From assembly GCF_001940235.1 (NCBI RefSeq), contig NZ_MJIE01000001.1, forward strand, positions 1,240,001 to 1,304,000: a stretch of DNA of 64,000 nt, given 5' to 3'. The position numbers and the translations under genes were made by a program. The notes beneath the pieces are model-generated. The model made no database searches. It was not told where the DNA came from and saw nothing but the letters and a program-made list of their open reading frames with translations. The DNA comes from Hornefia porci. GTDB lineage: Bacteria > Bacillota > Clostridia > Peptostreptococcales > Anaerovoracaceae. Shown here piece by piece: positions 51,352-60,739 of this stretch. Positions within the stretch are counted from its first letter, which is position 1. The number at the start of each line of letters is the position of its first letter.

Positions 51352-51375
51352 GGACTGTGGTTCTGCCCACAGCCC
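51352..51375 (-). terminator. Terminator hairpin of the cobalamin riboswitch
   Basis: Minus-strand GGGCTGTGG / CCACAGTCC stem with a GCAGAA loop, then TTTATACT. It lies between the aptamer and the DUF4430 start, as an intrinsic terminator closed when cobalamin binds. Confidence 0.65.
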
Positions 51376-51424
51376 GTATTCGCTGATGCATATGTTTCTA
51401 CCATCGGTTCACCGCCGATTAGAA

Positions 51425-51590
51425 ACGCTTTCGCGCAGGTCTCCTGGCTTATGGATCATCGCCGGCCGCGCCTTCCCGGTTTCCCAGTGGCATCCTGCGA
51501 CACAGCTCTCCAACTACAGTGGCGGGACCGCTCAGGCGTTCAACCTGATTCCCTCTTAGCTTCCGTGTGGAAGAACGCGAAACGCATTTT
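51425..51590 (-). ncRNA. Cobalamin riboswitch
   Basis: Minus-strand aptamer with the conserved elements in order: AAGAGGGAATCAGGTTGAAC, GCGGTCCCGCCACTGT, GCCACTGGGAAACCGGGAAG and AAGCCAGGAGACCTGC. P1 pairs GCGTTTCGCG with CGCGAAAGC. It precedes only the DUF4430 gene; the ECF genes lie upstream of it. Confidence 0.93.
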
Positions 51591-51644
51591 CAATTGCACC
51601 TTAATTGTATCGGATATTTCCCCTTTCGTCAAGAGGAAATTCCA

Positions 51645-52412
51645 TCACTGCTTCAGCAGCCAGGCGACGCTCTCGTCGCACTCCCTGCTCTCTATGGTCA
51701 GTGTCGCAGAGGGATCGCAGTAATCGTCGATTGCCGCCAGGATTTCCTTCATGTTCAGGCTTCCCGAGGTAAGAGGTCTGTGCTGGTCGCTGCTTCCGTC
51801 GTTATTATGAAGATGGAAGTGCCCAAGCCGGGGGCCCATAATCCGGATCCAGTCCGTGACGCTGTACTCAGGCTCTGTCACCACATTGGCGTGACCCACA
51901 TCAAGACAGAGCTTCACACGCGGATCGTCTATCTGCGATACAATTTCCGTCAGCGACTCCGGCTCTGAATCCAGCACATTCTCAATGTAAAGGGTGAAGT
52001 CCTCCGGCTTGTCCTCCATAAATCTGCTCCAGAATTTCACTGACTGCTTCACGTGCCAGACCGGGAAATAAATCAGCGGAATAAATCCGGAATGCACTAC
52101 CAGACGTTTCAGCCCCAGCCGCCGGCAGCCTTCGTAGGCCTGCTCGAAGCGTTTCATGGCGAGATCCACAAAGAGCGGGTCGATAGACTGCGGACAGAGT
52201 TCGGTGAAGGGACCGTGAACAATCGCGCCGCGCTCGTCCGAAACGCCGCATTCCTTCATTTCCTTCTGCATCGCGGCTATCGTCCGGTCGATTTTGTCCT
52301 CATCCAGAGTCTGAGAAATGCAGAACTGGTTGAATTCAATGCCGATACCGTATTTTTTTATCACCTTCAGCGCGTCGTCGGAAAACGTCGCCAGAAAAAT
52401 CTGCCTCTCCAT
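51645..52412 (-). CDS. Sugar-phosphate isomerase/epimerase-like TIM barrel
   Basis: 255 residues from ATG 52412 (AGGTGACGAT upstream), overlapping the EcfS stop region. Xylose-isomerase-like AP2 fold: YGIGIEFNQFCISQTLDEDK, IVHGPFTELCPQSIDPLFVD, KRLVVHSGFIPLIYFPVWHV, FTLYIENVLDSEPESLTEIV, VKLCLDVGHANVVTEPEYSV, LGHFHLHNNDGSSDQHRPLT. Metal-binding Glu, Asp and His residues are kept. Substrate unknown; its place in the ECF operon is unusual and hints at a ligand-linked modification. Confidence 0.8.
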   Translation of the reverse strand: MERQIFLATFSDDALKVIKKYGIGIEFNQFCISQTLDEDKIDRTIAAMQKEMKECGVSDERGAIVHGPFTELCPQSIDPLFVDLAMKRFEQAYEGCRRLGLKRLVVHSGFIPLIYFPVWHVKQSVKFWSRFMEDKPEDFTLYIENVLDSEPESLTEIVSQIDDPRVKLCLDVGHANVVTEPEYSVTDWIRIMGPRLGHFHLHNNDGSSDQHRPLTSGSLNMKEILAAIDDYCDPSATLTIESRECDESVAWLLKQ

Positions 52413-52416
52413 ATCG

Positions 52417-53382
52417 TCACCTGTAAATCCCGTATTTGATCTTGATTCTTTCCAGCTTCCTGATAAACATATCTCCGAAAAAGAAGATGAACACCGCGGC
52501 GCCGCCGGCGTGAACCGCATCGTAGGGTGCTCCGGAGATATAGAGAATCCGCAGCGTGTTCAGGCTCACCGGCCGCCCGCCCGGCATGGCGGCTGAGGTC
52601 ACCATCGCGCAGATATTCATGATTCCGCCGTACACGATGAATGTCACAAAGAAGGTGAACAGAGCCATGGTCAGTCCGTCCACGGAGAGTCGTTTCCGCT
52701 GCACCAGCAGACCTCCCAGCAGACCGGCCACCCCGAACGCGTAAAGCCGCCAGCCGAAAAATGTCTGGTCTTTTCCCGGCCAGATCAGATAGCAGATATA
52801 GGCCGCCGCCAGCGCAAAGGCGATGCAGAGTACCGGCCCCATCACCATCCGCAGGCTTCGCGAGGCAAGCTCGTCACGGAATCCCCGATCCCGGATCTCC
52901 TCGTAGTTTACTTTGTTGAAGGCGAGCCCCGCCAGGAATCCCAACAGCCCCCAGCAGAACATCTGCCACGGCGTCCATGGTCCCTGCCCCATATAAAAGT
53001 TGCAGACGAACCGCGCCAGTGCGCCGATCAGGAAACCCGCCTCCGGTCCCAGCGAAATTCCGGAGATGATTATCATGGCCGTCCCCGCCTGAATCGGAAC
53101 AGTCAGATGAAAGAAGAGGTGAATCACAACAGTCAGAGCTGCCATCATCGCGATCAGGACGATCTCCCGGGCCTTGGGCTTTCGCCGTTCGAACACCATG
53201 AAAAACGGAATCATCGTATAGATCACAATCAGGATGCTGCCAACCATATACAGATCCGAGCCCAGCAGGAAGCTTCCTCCCAGCACGGTAACAGGAATTA
53301 CGCCGAGAATCAGAAATGCGGAAACGGCGGTGCGTTTTCTGGCCGCGGCCTCATACTGAGTCAGATCGAATCCCCGACGCAT
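52417..53382 (-). CDS. ECF transporter substrate-binding S component
   Basis: 321 residues from ATG 53382 (GGAGGAGGTGG upstream). About eight hydrophobic segments: VSAFLILGVIPVTVLGGSFL, MVGSILIVIYTMIPFFMVFE, EIVLIAMMAALTVVIHLFFH, GTAMIIISGISLGPEAGFLI, LARFVCNFYMGQGPWTPWQM and LCIAFALAAAYICYLIW among them. QAGTAMIIISGISLGPEAGF is typical of S components. It is larger than most (usually about 190) because of the two extra N-terminal helices. Cobalamin is the likely substrate from context. Confidence 0.82.
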   Translation of the reverse strand: MRRGFDLTQYEAAARKRTAVSAFLILGVIPVTVLGGSFLLGSDLYMVGSILIVIYTMIPFFMVFERRKPKAREIVLIAMMAALTVVIHLFFHLTVPIQAGTAMIIISGISLGPEAGFLIGALARFVCNFYMGQGPWTPWQMFCWGLLGFLAGLAFNKVNYEEIRDRGFRDELASRSLRMVMGPVLCIAFALAAAYICYLIWPGKDQTFFGWRLYAFGVAGLLGGLLVQRKRLSVDGLTMALFTFFVTFIVYGGIMNICAMVTSAAMPGGRPVSLNTLRILYISGAPYDAVHAGGAAVFIFFFGDMFIRKLERIKIKYGIYR

Positions 53383-55028
53383 TTCGCCACCTCCTCCCAT
53401 GTGACAGCTTCAGGGAAGTAATCCCGCGCCATGCGGTTCGCCGTCGTCGTATAGAAATTGTTTCCCGGAAAGAACTCCTTCGGCGGTCCGGCCGACACGA
53501 TTCCTCCGTCGAAAAACATAGCGCAGCAGTCGCCGTATTCCGCGCAGAACTCGATGTCATGAGACACCATGAACAAAGTCCTGCCCGCATCGGTCAGCTT
53601 CTTCAGAACCTTCGCAAGGGCGATTTTAAAGAAAGGGTCCAGACCCTTGGTGGCCTCGTCCAGAAGAATCACATCCGGATCCACCAGCAGAACCTTCCCA
53701 AGCGCCAGTCGCTGCTGCTCACCTCCTGACAGGTCGTAGGGATGTGCCTTCCGGAGATGTTCGATCTCCATGAGCCGGAGCATATCCACAACCTTCTTCA
53801 CTTTTTCCCCGTCTGTACCTTTTTCGTCATGCAGGGCCTCCAGCAGCTCGTCCTCCACGCAGATCTCTGTGAACAGCGCCTGCGGGTTCTGGGGCAGCAT
53901 AGCCAGACGGCCGTTCACCTCAATTTTTCCGCGCTGAGGCTTTACAATCCCGGCGATTGCCTTCAGCGTTGTGCTCTTTCCTACGCCGTTTCCGCCGAGG
54001 ATACAAAAGAGCTGCCCCTTCTCCACATCCATCGTCAGTCCCCGAAGGACATCCTGGGAGTTCCGGTCGTAACGATACCAGACATTTTCCATATGGATTG
54101 CCGGATCCTTGATTTTCCGCGGTTTCTCTTCCTTCCCGGTTCCCTTCTGCCAGAGAGGGATCCCTTTTTCCGGTTCCTTCCCGGCCCGGCGCATCTCCTC
54201 ATCGATCCAGAGTCTTCCTTCACGGATGGTCAGCGGACTCTCGCCCTCTCCGCCTGCGGAATAGAAAATCCGGGTCACTGAAGGAAGCCCGTAGAACATG
54301 GGATGGCGGCTGCCGCCTCCGTTACCGGACATCAGCCGTCCGATGCGCCGGGGATCGTCATATGCGATGATTCTTCCCCGATCCATGACCAGGACTTTGT
54401 CGGCCATGGTAAACGCCTCCTCCAGACGATGCTCCGAAAGGATAACGGTAGTTCCGAGATCCCGGTTGATTTTGTAAATCGTTCGCAGGAACTCTGACGC
54501 GGCGATAGGATCCAGCTGCGAGGTCGGTTCGTCCAGGACCAGAAGTTTCGGCTGCATGGCCATGATCGACGCGAGGTTCAGCAGCTGTTTCTGCCCGCCG
54601 GACAGCTGGCTCACGTCTCTGCGGAACCAGGCCTGGATCCCGAAATAACTGGCCATCTCAGCCACGCGGCGTTTGATGGTCCGATTGTCCAGCCCCAGGC
54701 TTTCCAGTCCGAACGCCAGCTCGTGCCAGACCTTGTCCGTGACGATCTGATTGTCCGGGTTCTGCTGCACAAAGCCGATTTCGGACGCGTTTCTGCGATC
54801 GTCCAGCGCGGAAATCTCGGTACCTCCGTAGGTGACCGAGCCCTCTCTTCTTCCATAGGGAATAAGGTTTTTCTTCATGTGCCGCAGCAGCGTCGTCTTG
54901 CCGCAGCCGGATTTTCCGCATATTACAATAAACTCCGACGGATGCACCTCAAAGGTCACGCGGTCCAGCGCAGGACTGTCAGAGAGCGGATATGAAAATG
55001 TTACATTGCCAAACCGGATCGTTTCCAT
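53361..55028 (-). CDS. Fused ECF transporter ATPase (two ABC domains)
   Basis: 555 residues from ATG 55028 (GGGGAGG upstream). First ABC domain: Walker A GKSGCGKTTLLRHM, signature LSGGQKQLLNLASI, Walker B LLVLDEPTSQLD. Second: GGNGVGKSTTLKAIAG, LSGGEQQRLALGKVL, VILLDEATKGLD. EcfA1 and EcfA2 are thus fused in one chain. A charged linker (about 285-345) joins them. Hydrolyses ATP to power uptake with EcfT and S. The start overlaps EcfT and the end overlaps EcfS. Confidence 0.93.
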   Translation of the reverse strand: METIRFGNVTFSYPLSDSPALDRVTFEVHPSEFIVICGKSGCGKTTLLRHMKKNLIPYGRREGSVTYGGTEISALDDRRNASEIGFVQQNPDNQIVTDKVWHELAFGLESLGLDNRTIKRRVAEMASYFGIQAWFRRDVSQLSGGQKQLLNLASIMAMQPKLLVLDEPTSQLDPIAASEFLRTIYKINRDLGTTVILSEHRLEEAFTMADKVLVMDRGRIIAYDDPRRIGRLMSGNGGGSRHPMFYGLPSVTRIFYSAGGEGESPLTIREGRLWIDEEMRRAGKEPEKGIPLWQKGTGKEEKPRKIKDPAIHMENVWYRYDRNSQDVLRGLTMDVEKGQLFCILGGNGVGKSTTLKAIAGIVKPQRGKIEVNGRLAMLPQNPQALFTEICVEDELLEALHDEKGTDGEKVKKVVDMLRLMEIEHLRKAHPYDLSGGEQQRLALGKVLLVDPDVILLDEATKGLDPFFKIALAKVLKKLTDAGRTLFMVSHDIEFCAEYGDCCAMFFDGGIVSAGPPKEFFPGNNFYTTTANRMARDYFPEAVTWEEVAKCVGDSI

Positions 55029-55927
55029 CGGACCTCCCCACTGATATCGATAAGAATCGGCAGCGCCAGAAGCAGCACATAGGCGCCCAGCGTCAGCCCC
55101 GTCATCAGGTCGAACCGGCGAAGCACATACTCCGGGTAGAACCAGACGGTCGTTTTTCCCATAACCGCGCCCGCTATGACGACGACGCCAAGACCGCACA
55201 TCACAAGCAGAAGCAGCAGATCTCTCTTTGTGAACCGATAAAGATGGAAGCTGGTGCGCCCCCGCAGGCCGTAGCCTCTGGCCTCCATGGAATCCGCACT
55301 CTCAATGGAGGACTCCAGCGACCACGAGACGAGGATGGAAAGTTCCTTCCCGAACTGCCGGATCCGTGCGGCTCTGCTCTTCTTCTGATTTCCGGTCAAG
55401 CAGGCCTGCCCCATGCGGATCTCCGCGAAACGGTCCTTCAGGAGCGGCACATAGCGGAATATCATGGACAAAGTCAGACCCAGCACGGGCGCGGCCCGCC
55501 CGAAGATGAAAATGAGCTTGTCCGCGCTCATGACCACATTGAAGCTGACAAACCAGATGATCACTGACACCAGCATTACCGCGGCACTGAGTCCGAAGAT
55601 GAACGCCTCCATCGTGATTGCGTTGTCGTTGAGATAAAAGAGCACGGTGACGCCTTCATGAGTAAAAAGAACATTGATCACCGCCATCAGCACCAGCGTC
55701 CAGAAGCTGAAAATCAGGTTCAGCTTCACGGTTCCGCGTCCCTTCAGCAGGACAGAGTACGTCCATGACAGCACAAAGGTCGCCGCCAGGAACCACGGCG
55801 ACAGCGAAAACATCGTTATTCCAATGGCCAGTATGTAATAGATAAGATTAACCCAGGGATGAAGCCCTGAAAACTCGGAACTTTCACCGATTCCGTCTTT
55901 AAACATGCATTTCCTTTCTTCCGTCAC
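55001..55927 (-). CDS. ecfT: ECF transporter transmembrane protein EcfT
   Basis: 308 residues. HPWVNLIYYILAIGITMFSL at the start and AFIFGLSAAVMLVSVIIWFV, LTLSMIFRYVPLLKDRFAEI, then the coupling motif SIESADSMEARGYGLRGRTS (Ala-Arg-Gly boxes) typical of EcfT. Five or more TM helices. Couples ATPase strokes to S-component tilting. First gene of the operon, with its own promoter. Confidence 0.92.
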   Translation of the reverse strand: MTEERKCMFKDGIGESSEFSGLHPWVNLIYYILAIGITMFSLSPWFLAATFVLSWTYSVLLKGRGTVKLNLIFSFWTLVLMAVINVLFTHEGVTVLFYLNDNAITMEAFIFGLSAAVMLVSVIIWFVSFNVVMSADKLIFIFGRAAPVLGLTLSMIFRYVPLLKDRFAEIRMGQACLTGNQKKSRAARIRQFGKELSILVSWSLESSIESADSMEARGYGLRGRTSFHLYRFTKRDLLLLLVMCGLGVVVIAGAVMGKTTVWFYPEYVLRRFDLMTGLTLGAYVLLLALPILIDISGEVRWKRSGLAM

Positions 55928-56002
55928 CCGCCGGCGCCGCTGAATATCTGCAATATCCGGCGCTCATCAAGTCCGACGGGACTCAATGAACCGGCACTGT
56001 TT

Positions 56003-56032
56003 ATCTTACTACACATCTCCGTGTTCTGTCAA
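56003..56032 (-). promoter_or_regulatory. Promoter of the ECF operon
   Basis: Minus strand TTGACA (56032-56027), 18-bp spacer, TAAGAT (56008-56003). No riboswitch lies between it and ecfT. Confidence 0.7.
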
Positions 56033-56042
56033 TTTCCTCCGC

Positions 56043-56071
56043 TTGACGATTCTATCCGGAATTGATATAGT
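56043..56071 (+). promoter_or_regulatory. Promoter of the Cys-rich protein gene
   Basis: TTGACG (56043-56048), 17-bp spacer, TATAGT (56066-56071). Diverges from the ECF promoter with -35 boxes only 10 bp apart. Confidence 0.7.
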
Positions 56072-56093
56072 AGAAATCACATGGAGGTTTATT

Positions 56094-56423
56094 ATGACAG
56101 ACAAAGAAATCAAAGAGCTGCTGGAGAAAAAGTTTACCTTTTTCCAGCATAAAGAATGTGAATTTTTCCCCTGCCACAATACAAGCAGGCCGGAGAAGTT
56201 CAACTGCCTCTTCTGCTACTGTCCGCTTTACGCCCTGGGCTCGGAATGCGGAGGAAATTTCAGGTACACGGAAAACGGGTTCAAGGACTGCAGCGGATGC
56301 ATGTTCCCGCACGTTCACGAGAACTATCCGAAGATACTGGACAAATATGATCAGATTGTCCGGATCGCATCCGAGCACCGGGAGCAGCAGGCTGAACCGG
56401 AGAAAAGCGAATCGCAGGAATGA
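56094..56423 (+). CDS. Cys-rich small domain protein (PF04071-like)
   Basis: 109 residues from ATG 56094 (GGAGG six bases upstream). KFTFFQHKECEFFPCHNTSR, FNCLFCYCPLYALGSECGGN, GFKDCSGCMFPHVHENYPKI: eight Cys and two His, likely binding zinc or a cluster. The family is often found near cobalamin biosynthesis genes, which fits the ECF/riboswitch neighbourhood, but its role is unknown. The only plus-strand gene in the core part of the window. Confidence 0.85.
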   Translation: MTDKEIKELLEKKFTFFQHKECEFFPCHNTSRPEKFNCLFCYCPLYALGSECGGNFRYTENGFKDCSGCMFPHVHENYPKILDKYDQIVRIASEHREQQAEPEKSESQE

Positions 56424-56551
56424 CACCCGGGTGAATATGCAGGGTGCACCCGATGCACCCTGCGCGTTCGATGCTCCGACGTCTCCGGTGCGCCCGCATA
56501 CCCGGCGCCCCCCGCACATTCGGCTCACATTCAGCGTGCCTGCCAATCCTG

Positions 56552-56586
56552 AAAAAAGGACCGCCGCAACCGCAGCAGTCCTTTTC
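56552..56586. terminator. Terminator of the spc/alpha operon (bidirectional)
   Basis: AAAAGGAC-GC-GC...GC-GC-GTCCTTTTTT stem with a four-base loop (minus strand), T on both sides. Serves rplQ leftward and the Cys-rich gene rightward. Confidence 0.85.
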
Positions 56587-56635
56587 TTTGTCTTCTTATT
56601 CAGCTCTCTCCGCCGCCATACCGCGCTATAGCGCG

Positions 56636-56977
56636 TTATACCAGCTCGAGGAATACCATCTCGGCCGCATCGCCTCTGCGGGGACCCAGCTTCAGGATTC
56701 TGGTGTATCCGCCGTTTCTGTCTGCATACCTGGGTCCGATTTCCTCGAACAGCTTGGTCACAACAGACTCATCGTAAATGTAGCTCAGCACCTGTCTCCT
56801 TGCGTGGAGATCGCCGCGCTTCGCCAGAGTGATGAGTTTTTCGGCTTCTCTTCTGGCTTCCTTGGCTCTGGTGTCAGTCGTGGAGATCCTCTCTTCTCTG
56901 AACAGGTCAGTCACGAGATTTCTCAGCATCGCCTTCCTGTGAGCCGAATTTCTGCCCAGTTTTCTATATCCCGGCAT
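56636..56977 (-). CDS. rplQ: Ribosomal protein bL17
   Basis: 113 residues, [20 protein letters not shown] then [40 protein letters not shown] and [20 protein letters not shown]. Large-subunit protein near the exit tunnel. Last gene of the operon, 21 bp after rpoA. Confidence 0.98.
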   Translation of the reverse strand: MPGYRKLGRNSAHRKAMLRNLVTDLFREERISTTDTRAKEARREAEKLITLAKRGDLHARRQVLSYIYDESVVTKLFEEIGPRYADRNGGYTRILKLGPRRGDAAEMVFLELV

Positions 56978-56998
56978 CTCTATGCTCCTTTCTTCTAA

Positions 56999-57943
56999 CT
57001 ACTCGTCGCTGGGTTTCAGACTGAGACCCAGTTCTTCCAGCTTATTCTTAACCTCATCCAGAGATTTCTTGCCGAGGTTTCTGACCTTCATCATATCCTC
57101 CTCGGTACGCTCCGTCAATTCCTCCACGGTATTGATGGAAGCTCTCTTCAGACAGTTGAAGGAACGAACGGAAAGTTCCAGTTCCTCGATTGTCATCTCC
57201 AGAGCCTTCTCCTTCTGATCCTCCTCCTTCTCGATCATGATCTCCAGGCTGTCTGCCGTATCATCCAGCTGGATGAAGAGATTCAGATGCTCCTGCATGA
57301 TCTTGGCGCCGATGGACACGCCTTCCTCCGGCGTGATGGAACCGTCCGTCCAGATTTCCAGAACCAGCCGGTCATAGTCTGTAACCTGTCCGACTCTGGT
57401 GTTCTCCACGGTGAAGTTCACCCTACGCACCGGAGTATAGATGGAGTCTACCGGGATGACTGAAATCGGAGTGTTCTCCGTTTTGTTCATCTCCGCCGGA
57501 ACGTATCCGCGCCCCCGGGCCATGTTGATCTCCATGACCAGAGCCGCGTCCTCCTCCAGTGTCGCGATGTGAAGATCCGGATTGAAGATCTCCATCTCGG
57601 TATCGCCGATGATATCGGCCGCCGTCACTTCCTTCGGACCCACCGCATTGATGATCACTCTCTTCGTCTCATCACCGGTGAGCTTGACCGCCAGCTTCTT
57701 CAGATTCAGAATAATCTCCGTAACGTCTTCCTTGACGCCGGGAATCGTTGAGAATTCATGAAGGATACCGTCAATCTTCACGGAGGTGACTGCCGCGCCC
57801 GGCAGCGAGCTGAGAAGAATTCTTCTCATGCAGTTGCCCAGCGTCGTGCCGTAGCCTCTTTCCAGCGGCTCAACCACAAATTTGCCGTAGGTGCCGTCTT
57901 CGCTGATTTCCTTTGATATCGTTGGTTTTTCGATTTCTATCAT
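56999..57943 (-). CDS. rpoA: RNA polymerase alpha subunit
   Basis: 314 residues. N-terminal domain with [20 protein letters not shown] and [21 protein letters not shown]-terminal alpha-CTD with [20 protein letters not shown] and [20 protein letters not shown]. Core assembly and promoter UP-element contact. Confidence 0.98.
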   Translation of the reverse strand: MIEIEKPTISKEISEDGTYGKFVVEPLERGYGTTLGNCMRRILLSSLPGAAVTSVKIDGILHEFSTIPGVKEDVTEIILNLKKLAVKLTGDETKRVIINAVGPKEVTAADIIGDTEMEIFNPDLHIATLEEDAALVMEINMARGRGYVPAEMNKTENTPISVIPVDSIYTPVRRVNFTVENTRVGQVTDYDRLVLEIWTDGSITPEEGVSIGAKIMQEHLNLFIQLDDTADSLEIMIEKEEDQKEKALEMTIEELELSVRSFNCLKRASINTVEELTERTEEDMMKVRNLGKKSLDEVKNKLEELGLSLKPSDE

Positions 57944-57992
57944 GAATCAAAACCTCCTATTAATTCCAGTTGCAGTAACATCAGGTTATGCT

Positions 57993-58613
57993 TTATTTGG
58001 AATACAACTCGACGATCAGATGTTCAGCGATCGGCGTATCGATGTCGGCTCTCGTCGGCAGTGCAACCACTTTGCCCTCCAGCTTTTCGGTATCGACCGT
58101 CAGCCAGGAAGGTACAGTAATCTGCATGTCCTTGATTTCCTTGAATTTCGGTGAGCTCTGGCTCTTTTCCTTCACCTTGATCACGTCTCCGGCCTTGACC
58201 TCCAGACCCGGAGAATTGACCTTCTTGCCGTTCAGGGTGAAGTGGCTATGTACGATCAGCTGTCTCGCTTCCTTTCTGGAGGAAGCCAGTCCCAGTCTGT
58301 AAACCACATTATCCAGTCTGCTCTCCAGCAGGATCAGCAGGTTGTCACCGGTAACTCCCTTTCTGGAGGCTGCTTTCTCAAACAGGTTTCTGAACTGCGT
58401 CTCCTGCAGTCCGTAAAATCTCTTGGCCTTCTGCTTTTCTCTCAGCTGCAGTCCGTATTCTGACGTTTTCTTTCTGCCCTGACCATGCTGTCCGGGAGCG
58501 TAATTCTTTCTCTCAAGCGCGCACTTTGCTCCGTAGCATCTGTCGCCCTTCAGGAAAAGCTTCTGACCTTCTCTTCTGCAAAGCCTGCAGTTAGCGGCTG
58601 TATATCTTGCCAT
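57993..58613 (-). CDS. rpsD: Ribosomal protein uS4
   Basis: 206 residues: [20 protein letters not shown] with the N-terminal Cys pair of the zinc-type S4, [21 protein letters not shown]4 domain [20 protein letters not shown]. Early-binding 30S protein; may also regulate this operon. Confidence 0.98.
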   Translation of the reverse strand: MARYTAANCRLCRREGQKLFLKGDRCYGAKCALERKNYAPGQHGQGRKKTSEYGLQLREKQKAKRFYGLQETQFRNLFEKAASRKGVTGDNLLILLESRLDNVVYRLGLASSRKEARQLIVHSHFTLNGKKVNSPGLEVKAGDVIKVKEKSQSSPKFKEIKDMQITVPSWLTVDTEKLEGKVVALPTRADIDTPIAEHLIVELYSK

Positions 58614-58636
58614 ATGTTCTTACTCCTCCCTTCTAA

Positions 58637-59035
58637 TCAGACTCTTCTTCTCTTCGGCGGACGGCATCCGTTATGCGGAATCGGCGTGATGTCCTTGATC
58701 ATCGTGATCTGAAGGCCTGCCGCCTGCAGCGCACGAATCGCCGCTTCTCTTCCGGATCCCGGTCCCTTTACGTAAACTTCAACGGTTTTGAGACCGTGCT
58801 CCATCGCGGCCTTCGTCGCTTCCTCCGCGGCCATCTGCGCCGCGAACGGAGTGGATTTCTTGGAGCCCTTGAAGCCCAGCGAACCCGCGCTGGACCAGGA
58901 CAGTGCGTTTCCGTCCATATCGGTCAGCGTAACCAGTGTATTGTTAAAGGTGGACTGGATATGAGCCTGGCCTTTTTCCACATTCTTACGCTGGATTTTC
59001 TTTCTTCTGACGTTTTTCTTTCCTGCCTTAGCCAT
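58637..59035 (-). CDS. rpsK: Ribosomal protein uS11
   Basis: 132 residues with [40 protein letters not shown] and [15 protein letters not shown] at the end. 30S platform protein. Confidence 0.98.
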   Translation of the reverse strand: MAKAGKKNVRRKKIQRKNVEKGQAHIQSTFNNTLVTLTDMDGNALSWSSAGSLGFKGSKKSTPFAAQMAAEEATKAAMEHGLKTVEVYVKGPGSGREAAIRALQAAGLQITMIKDITPIPHNGCRPPKRRRV

Positions 59036-59036
59036 A

Positions 59037-59417
59037 TTAGCGTCCTCCTTCCTTCTTCTTTCTTCCTACTGTTTTCTTCGGACCCTTGCGCGTTCTCGCG
59101 TTGGTCTTGGTCTTCTGTCCTCTGACAGGCAGACCTCTTCTATGTCTGATTCCTCTGTAGCTTCCGATCTCCATCAGACGCTTGATGTTCATGGAAGTCT
59201 CTCTTCTCAGATCACCCTCGACCATGTAATCGTTATCGATGATCCTTCTGATCTTTCCTGCTTCCTCCTCGGTCAGATCCTTCACTCTCGTGTCAGGATT
59301 CACTCCCGCCTTCTCAAGGATGTTCTTCGCTGATGTTCTGCCAATTCCGTAGATGTAGGTCAACCCGATCTCTACTCTTTTGTCTCTTGGTAAATCGACA
59401 CCGGCTATACGTGCCAT
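59037..59417 (-). CDS. rpsM: Ribosomal protein uS13
   Basis: 126 residues from ATG 59417 (GGAGG upstream): [40 protein letters not shown]. The longer upstream frame is rejected because it lacks a ribosome site. Head of the 30S subunit. Confidence 0.98.
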   Translation of the reverse strand: MARIAGVDLPRDKRVEIGLTYIYGIGRTSAKNILEKAGVNPDTRVKDLTEEEAGKIRRIIDNDYMVEGDLRRETSMNIKRLMEIGSYRGIRHRRGLPVRGQKTKTNARTRKGPKKTVGRKKKEGGR

Positions 59418-59574
59418 ACGTTTCCTCCTTCTCCTATCTTCCGTCACAAATCCAGGGTGATATAGACAGGCGTTCTGAAAAAAATTTATATGCTCCCGCG
59501 ATCCTGGCACCGCGGGCTTTGTGTACAAAACCAGGTTCCCAGGGTTTCATCCGGCCTGAGCGGCCGCGACAATC

Positions 59575-59688
59575 CTAACCCTGTCTCTGCTTGTGCTTCG
59601 GATTCTCACAGATCACCATGAGCTTGCCGTGTCTTTTAATGACCTTGCACTTTTCACAGATCGGTTTTACTGAAGCTCTTACTTTCAT
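59575..59688 (-). CDS. rpmJ: Ribosomal protein bL36
   Basis: 37 residues, [20 protein letters not shown] ... [10 protein letters not shown], with the Cys3-His zinc pattern (CEKC, C, H). The smallest ribosomal protein; between infA and rpsM as usual. Confidence 0.97.
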   Translation of the reverse strand: MKVRASVKPICEKCKVIKRHGKLMVICENPKHKQRQG

Positions 59689-59745
59689 TTTAAAACCTCC
59701 GTTCGCTTATGTTCCTCGGTATTTCCGGTATGAAACATATCAGAA

Positions 59746-59970
59746 TTAATTTCCTTTATCTCTCCAGATGATTCTTCCACGAGTCAGATCATACGGTGAA
59801 AGCTCCACCTTTACTTTGTCACCCGGCAGAATTCGGATATAGTTCATCCGGATTTTTCCGGAGATATGCGCGAGTACCTCGAAACCGTTTTCCAGCTTAA
59901 CGCGGAACATTGCGTTTGGCTGGGCTTCCACAACAGTTCCGATCGCTTCTATGACGTCCTTTTTCGCCAT
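59746..59970 (-). CDS. infA: Translation initiation factor IF-1
   Basis: 74 residues; OB fold: [51 protein letters not shown]. Binds the 30S A site during initiation. Confidence 0.98.
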   Translation of the reverse strand: MAKKDVIEAIGTVVEAQPNAMFRVKLENGFEVLAHISGKIRMNYIRILPGDKVKVELSPYDLTRGRIIWRDKGN

Positions 59971-59985
59971 GATTTACACCTCTCT

Positions 59986-60732
59986 TCAAATCGTGAGTAT
60001 ATCAGGTTCACCATCGGTGATTGCCACGGTATTCTCATAGTGTGCGGCCCATCCGCCATCTTCTGTAACGACAGTCCAGTTGTTCAGCAGCGTCTCCGTT
60101 TCATAGGAGCCCTGCACGATCATCGGCTCGATGGCCAGCGTCATGCCCTTCTGCAGCCGCGGCCCCTTTCCGGCTTTCCCGTAATTGGGAATCGGCGGGT
60201 CCTCGTGCATTTCACTTCCGATGCCGTGACCAGTATAGTCCCGGATCACGCCGAATCCTTCGCCTTCAACGATTTCCTGGATCCTGTGGGAGATATCATG
60301 GAGTCGGCAGCCTTCCTTCGCAAAGCGGATTCCTTCAAAGAAGGCCCGCTCTGCGGTATCGATCAGGCGCTGCGCCTCGTCGCTGATTCTGCCGACGCCG
60401 AAGGTTCTGCAGGAATCTGCCATATAATGCTCGTATTCCACGACCAGATCCACGCTGACGATATCCCCTTCGTTCAGCACTCTGTCCTTACTGGGGATTC
60501 CATGAACGACCTCCTCGTTCACTGAGGTGCATACATTGGCGGGAAATCCGCAGTATCCTTTTTCTGACGCGATCATTCCATGACTTTTCACAGCCTCTTC
60601 CACGTAACGGTCGATGTCCATCGTCGTGGTTCCCGGCCGGATGAACTGTTTCAGACCTTCAAAGATCTCCAGATTCACTTTTCCGGCCGTCCGCATCAGT
60701 TCGATTTCTTCTGGTGATTTCAAGACGATCAT
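59986..60732 (-). CDS. map: Methionine aminopeptidase type I
   Basis: 248 residues from ATG 60732 (GGAGGAG 10-12 bases upstream): MIVLKSPEEIELMRTAGKVN. Metal ligands in DIVSVDLVVEYEHYMADSCR, GHGIGSEMHEDPPIPNYG and MTLAIEPMIV. Removes N-terminal Met. Confidence 0.96.
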   Translation of the reverse strand: MIVLKSPEEIELMRTAGKVNLEIFEGLKQFIRPGTTTMDIDRYVEEAVKSHGMIASEKGYCGFPANVCTSVNEEVVHGIPSKDRVLNEGDIVSVDLVVEYEHYMADSCRTFGVGRISDEAQRLIDTAERAFFEGIRFAKEGCRLHDISHRIQEIVEGEGFGVIRDYTGHGIGSEMHEDPPIPNYGKAGKGPRLQKGMTLAIEPMIVQGSYETETLLNNWTVVTEDGGWAAHYENTVAITDGEPDILTI

Positions 60733-60739
60733 GCTATTA

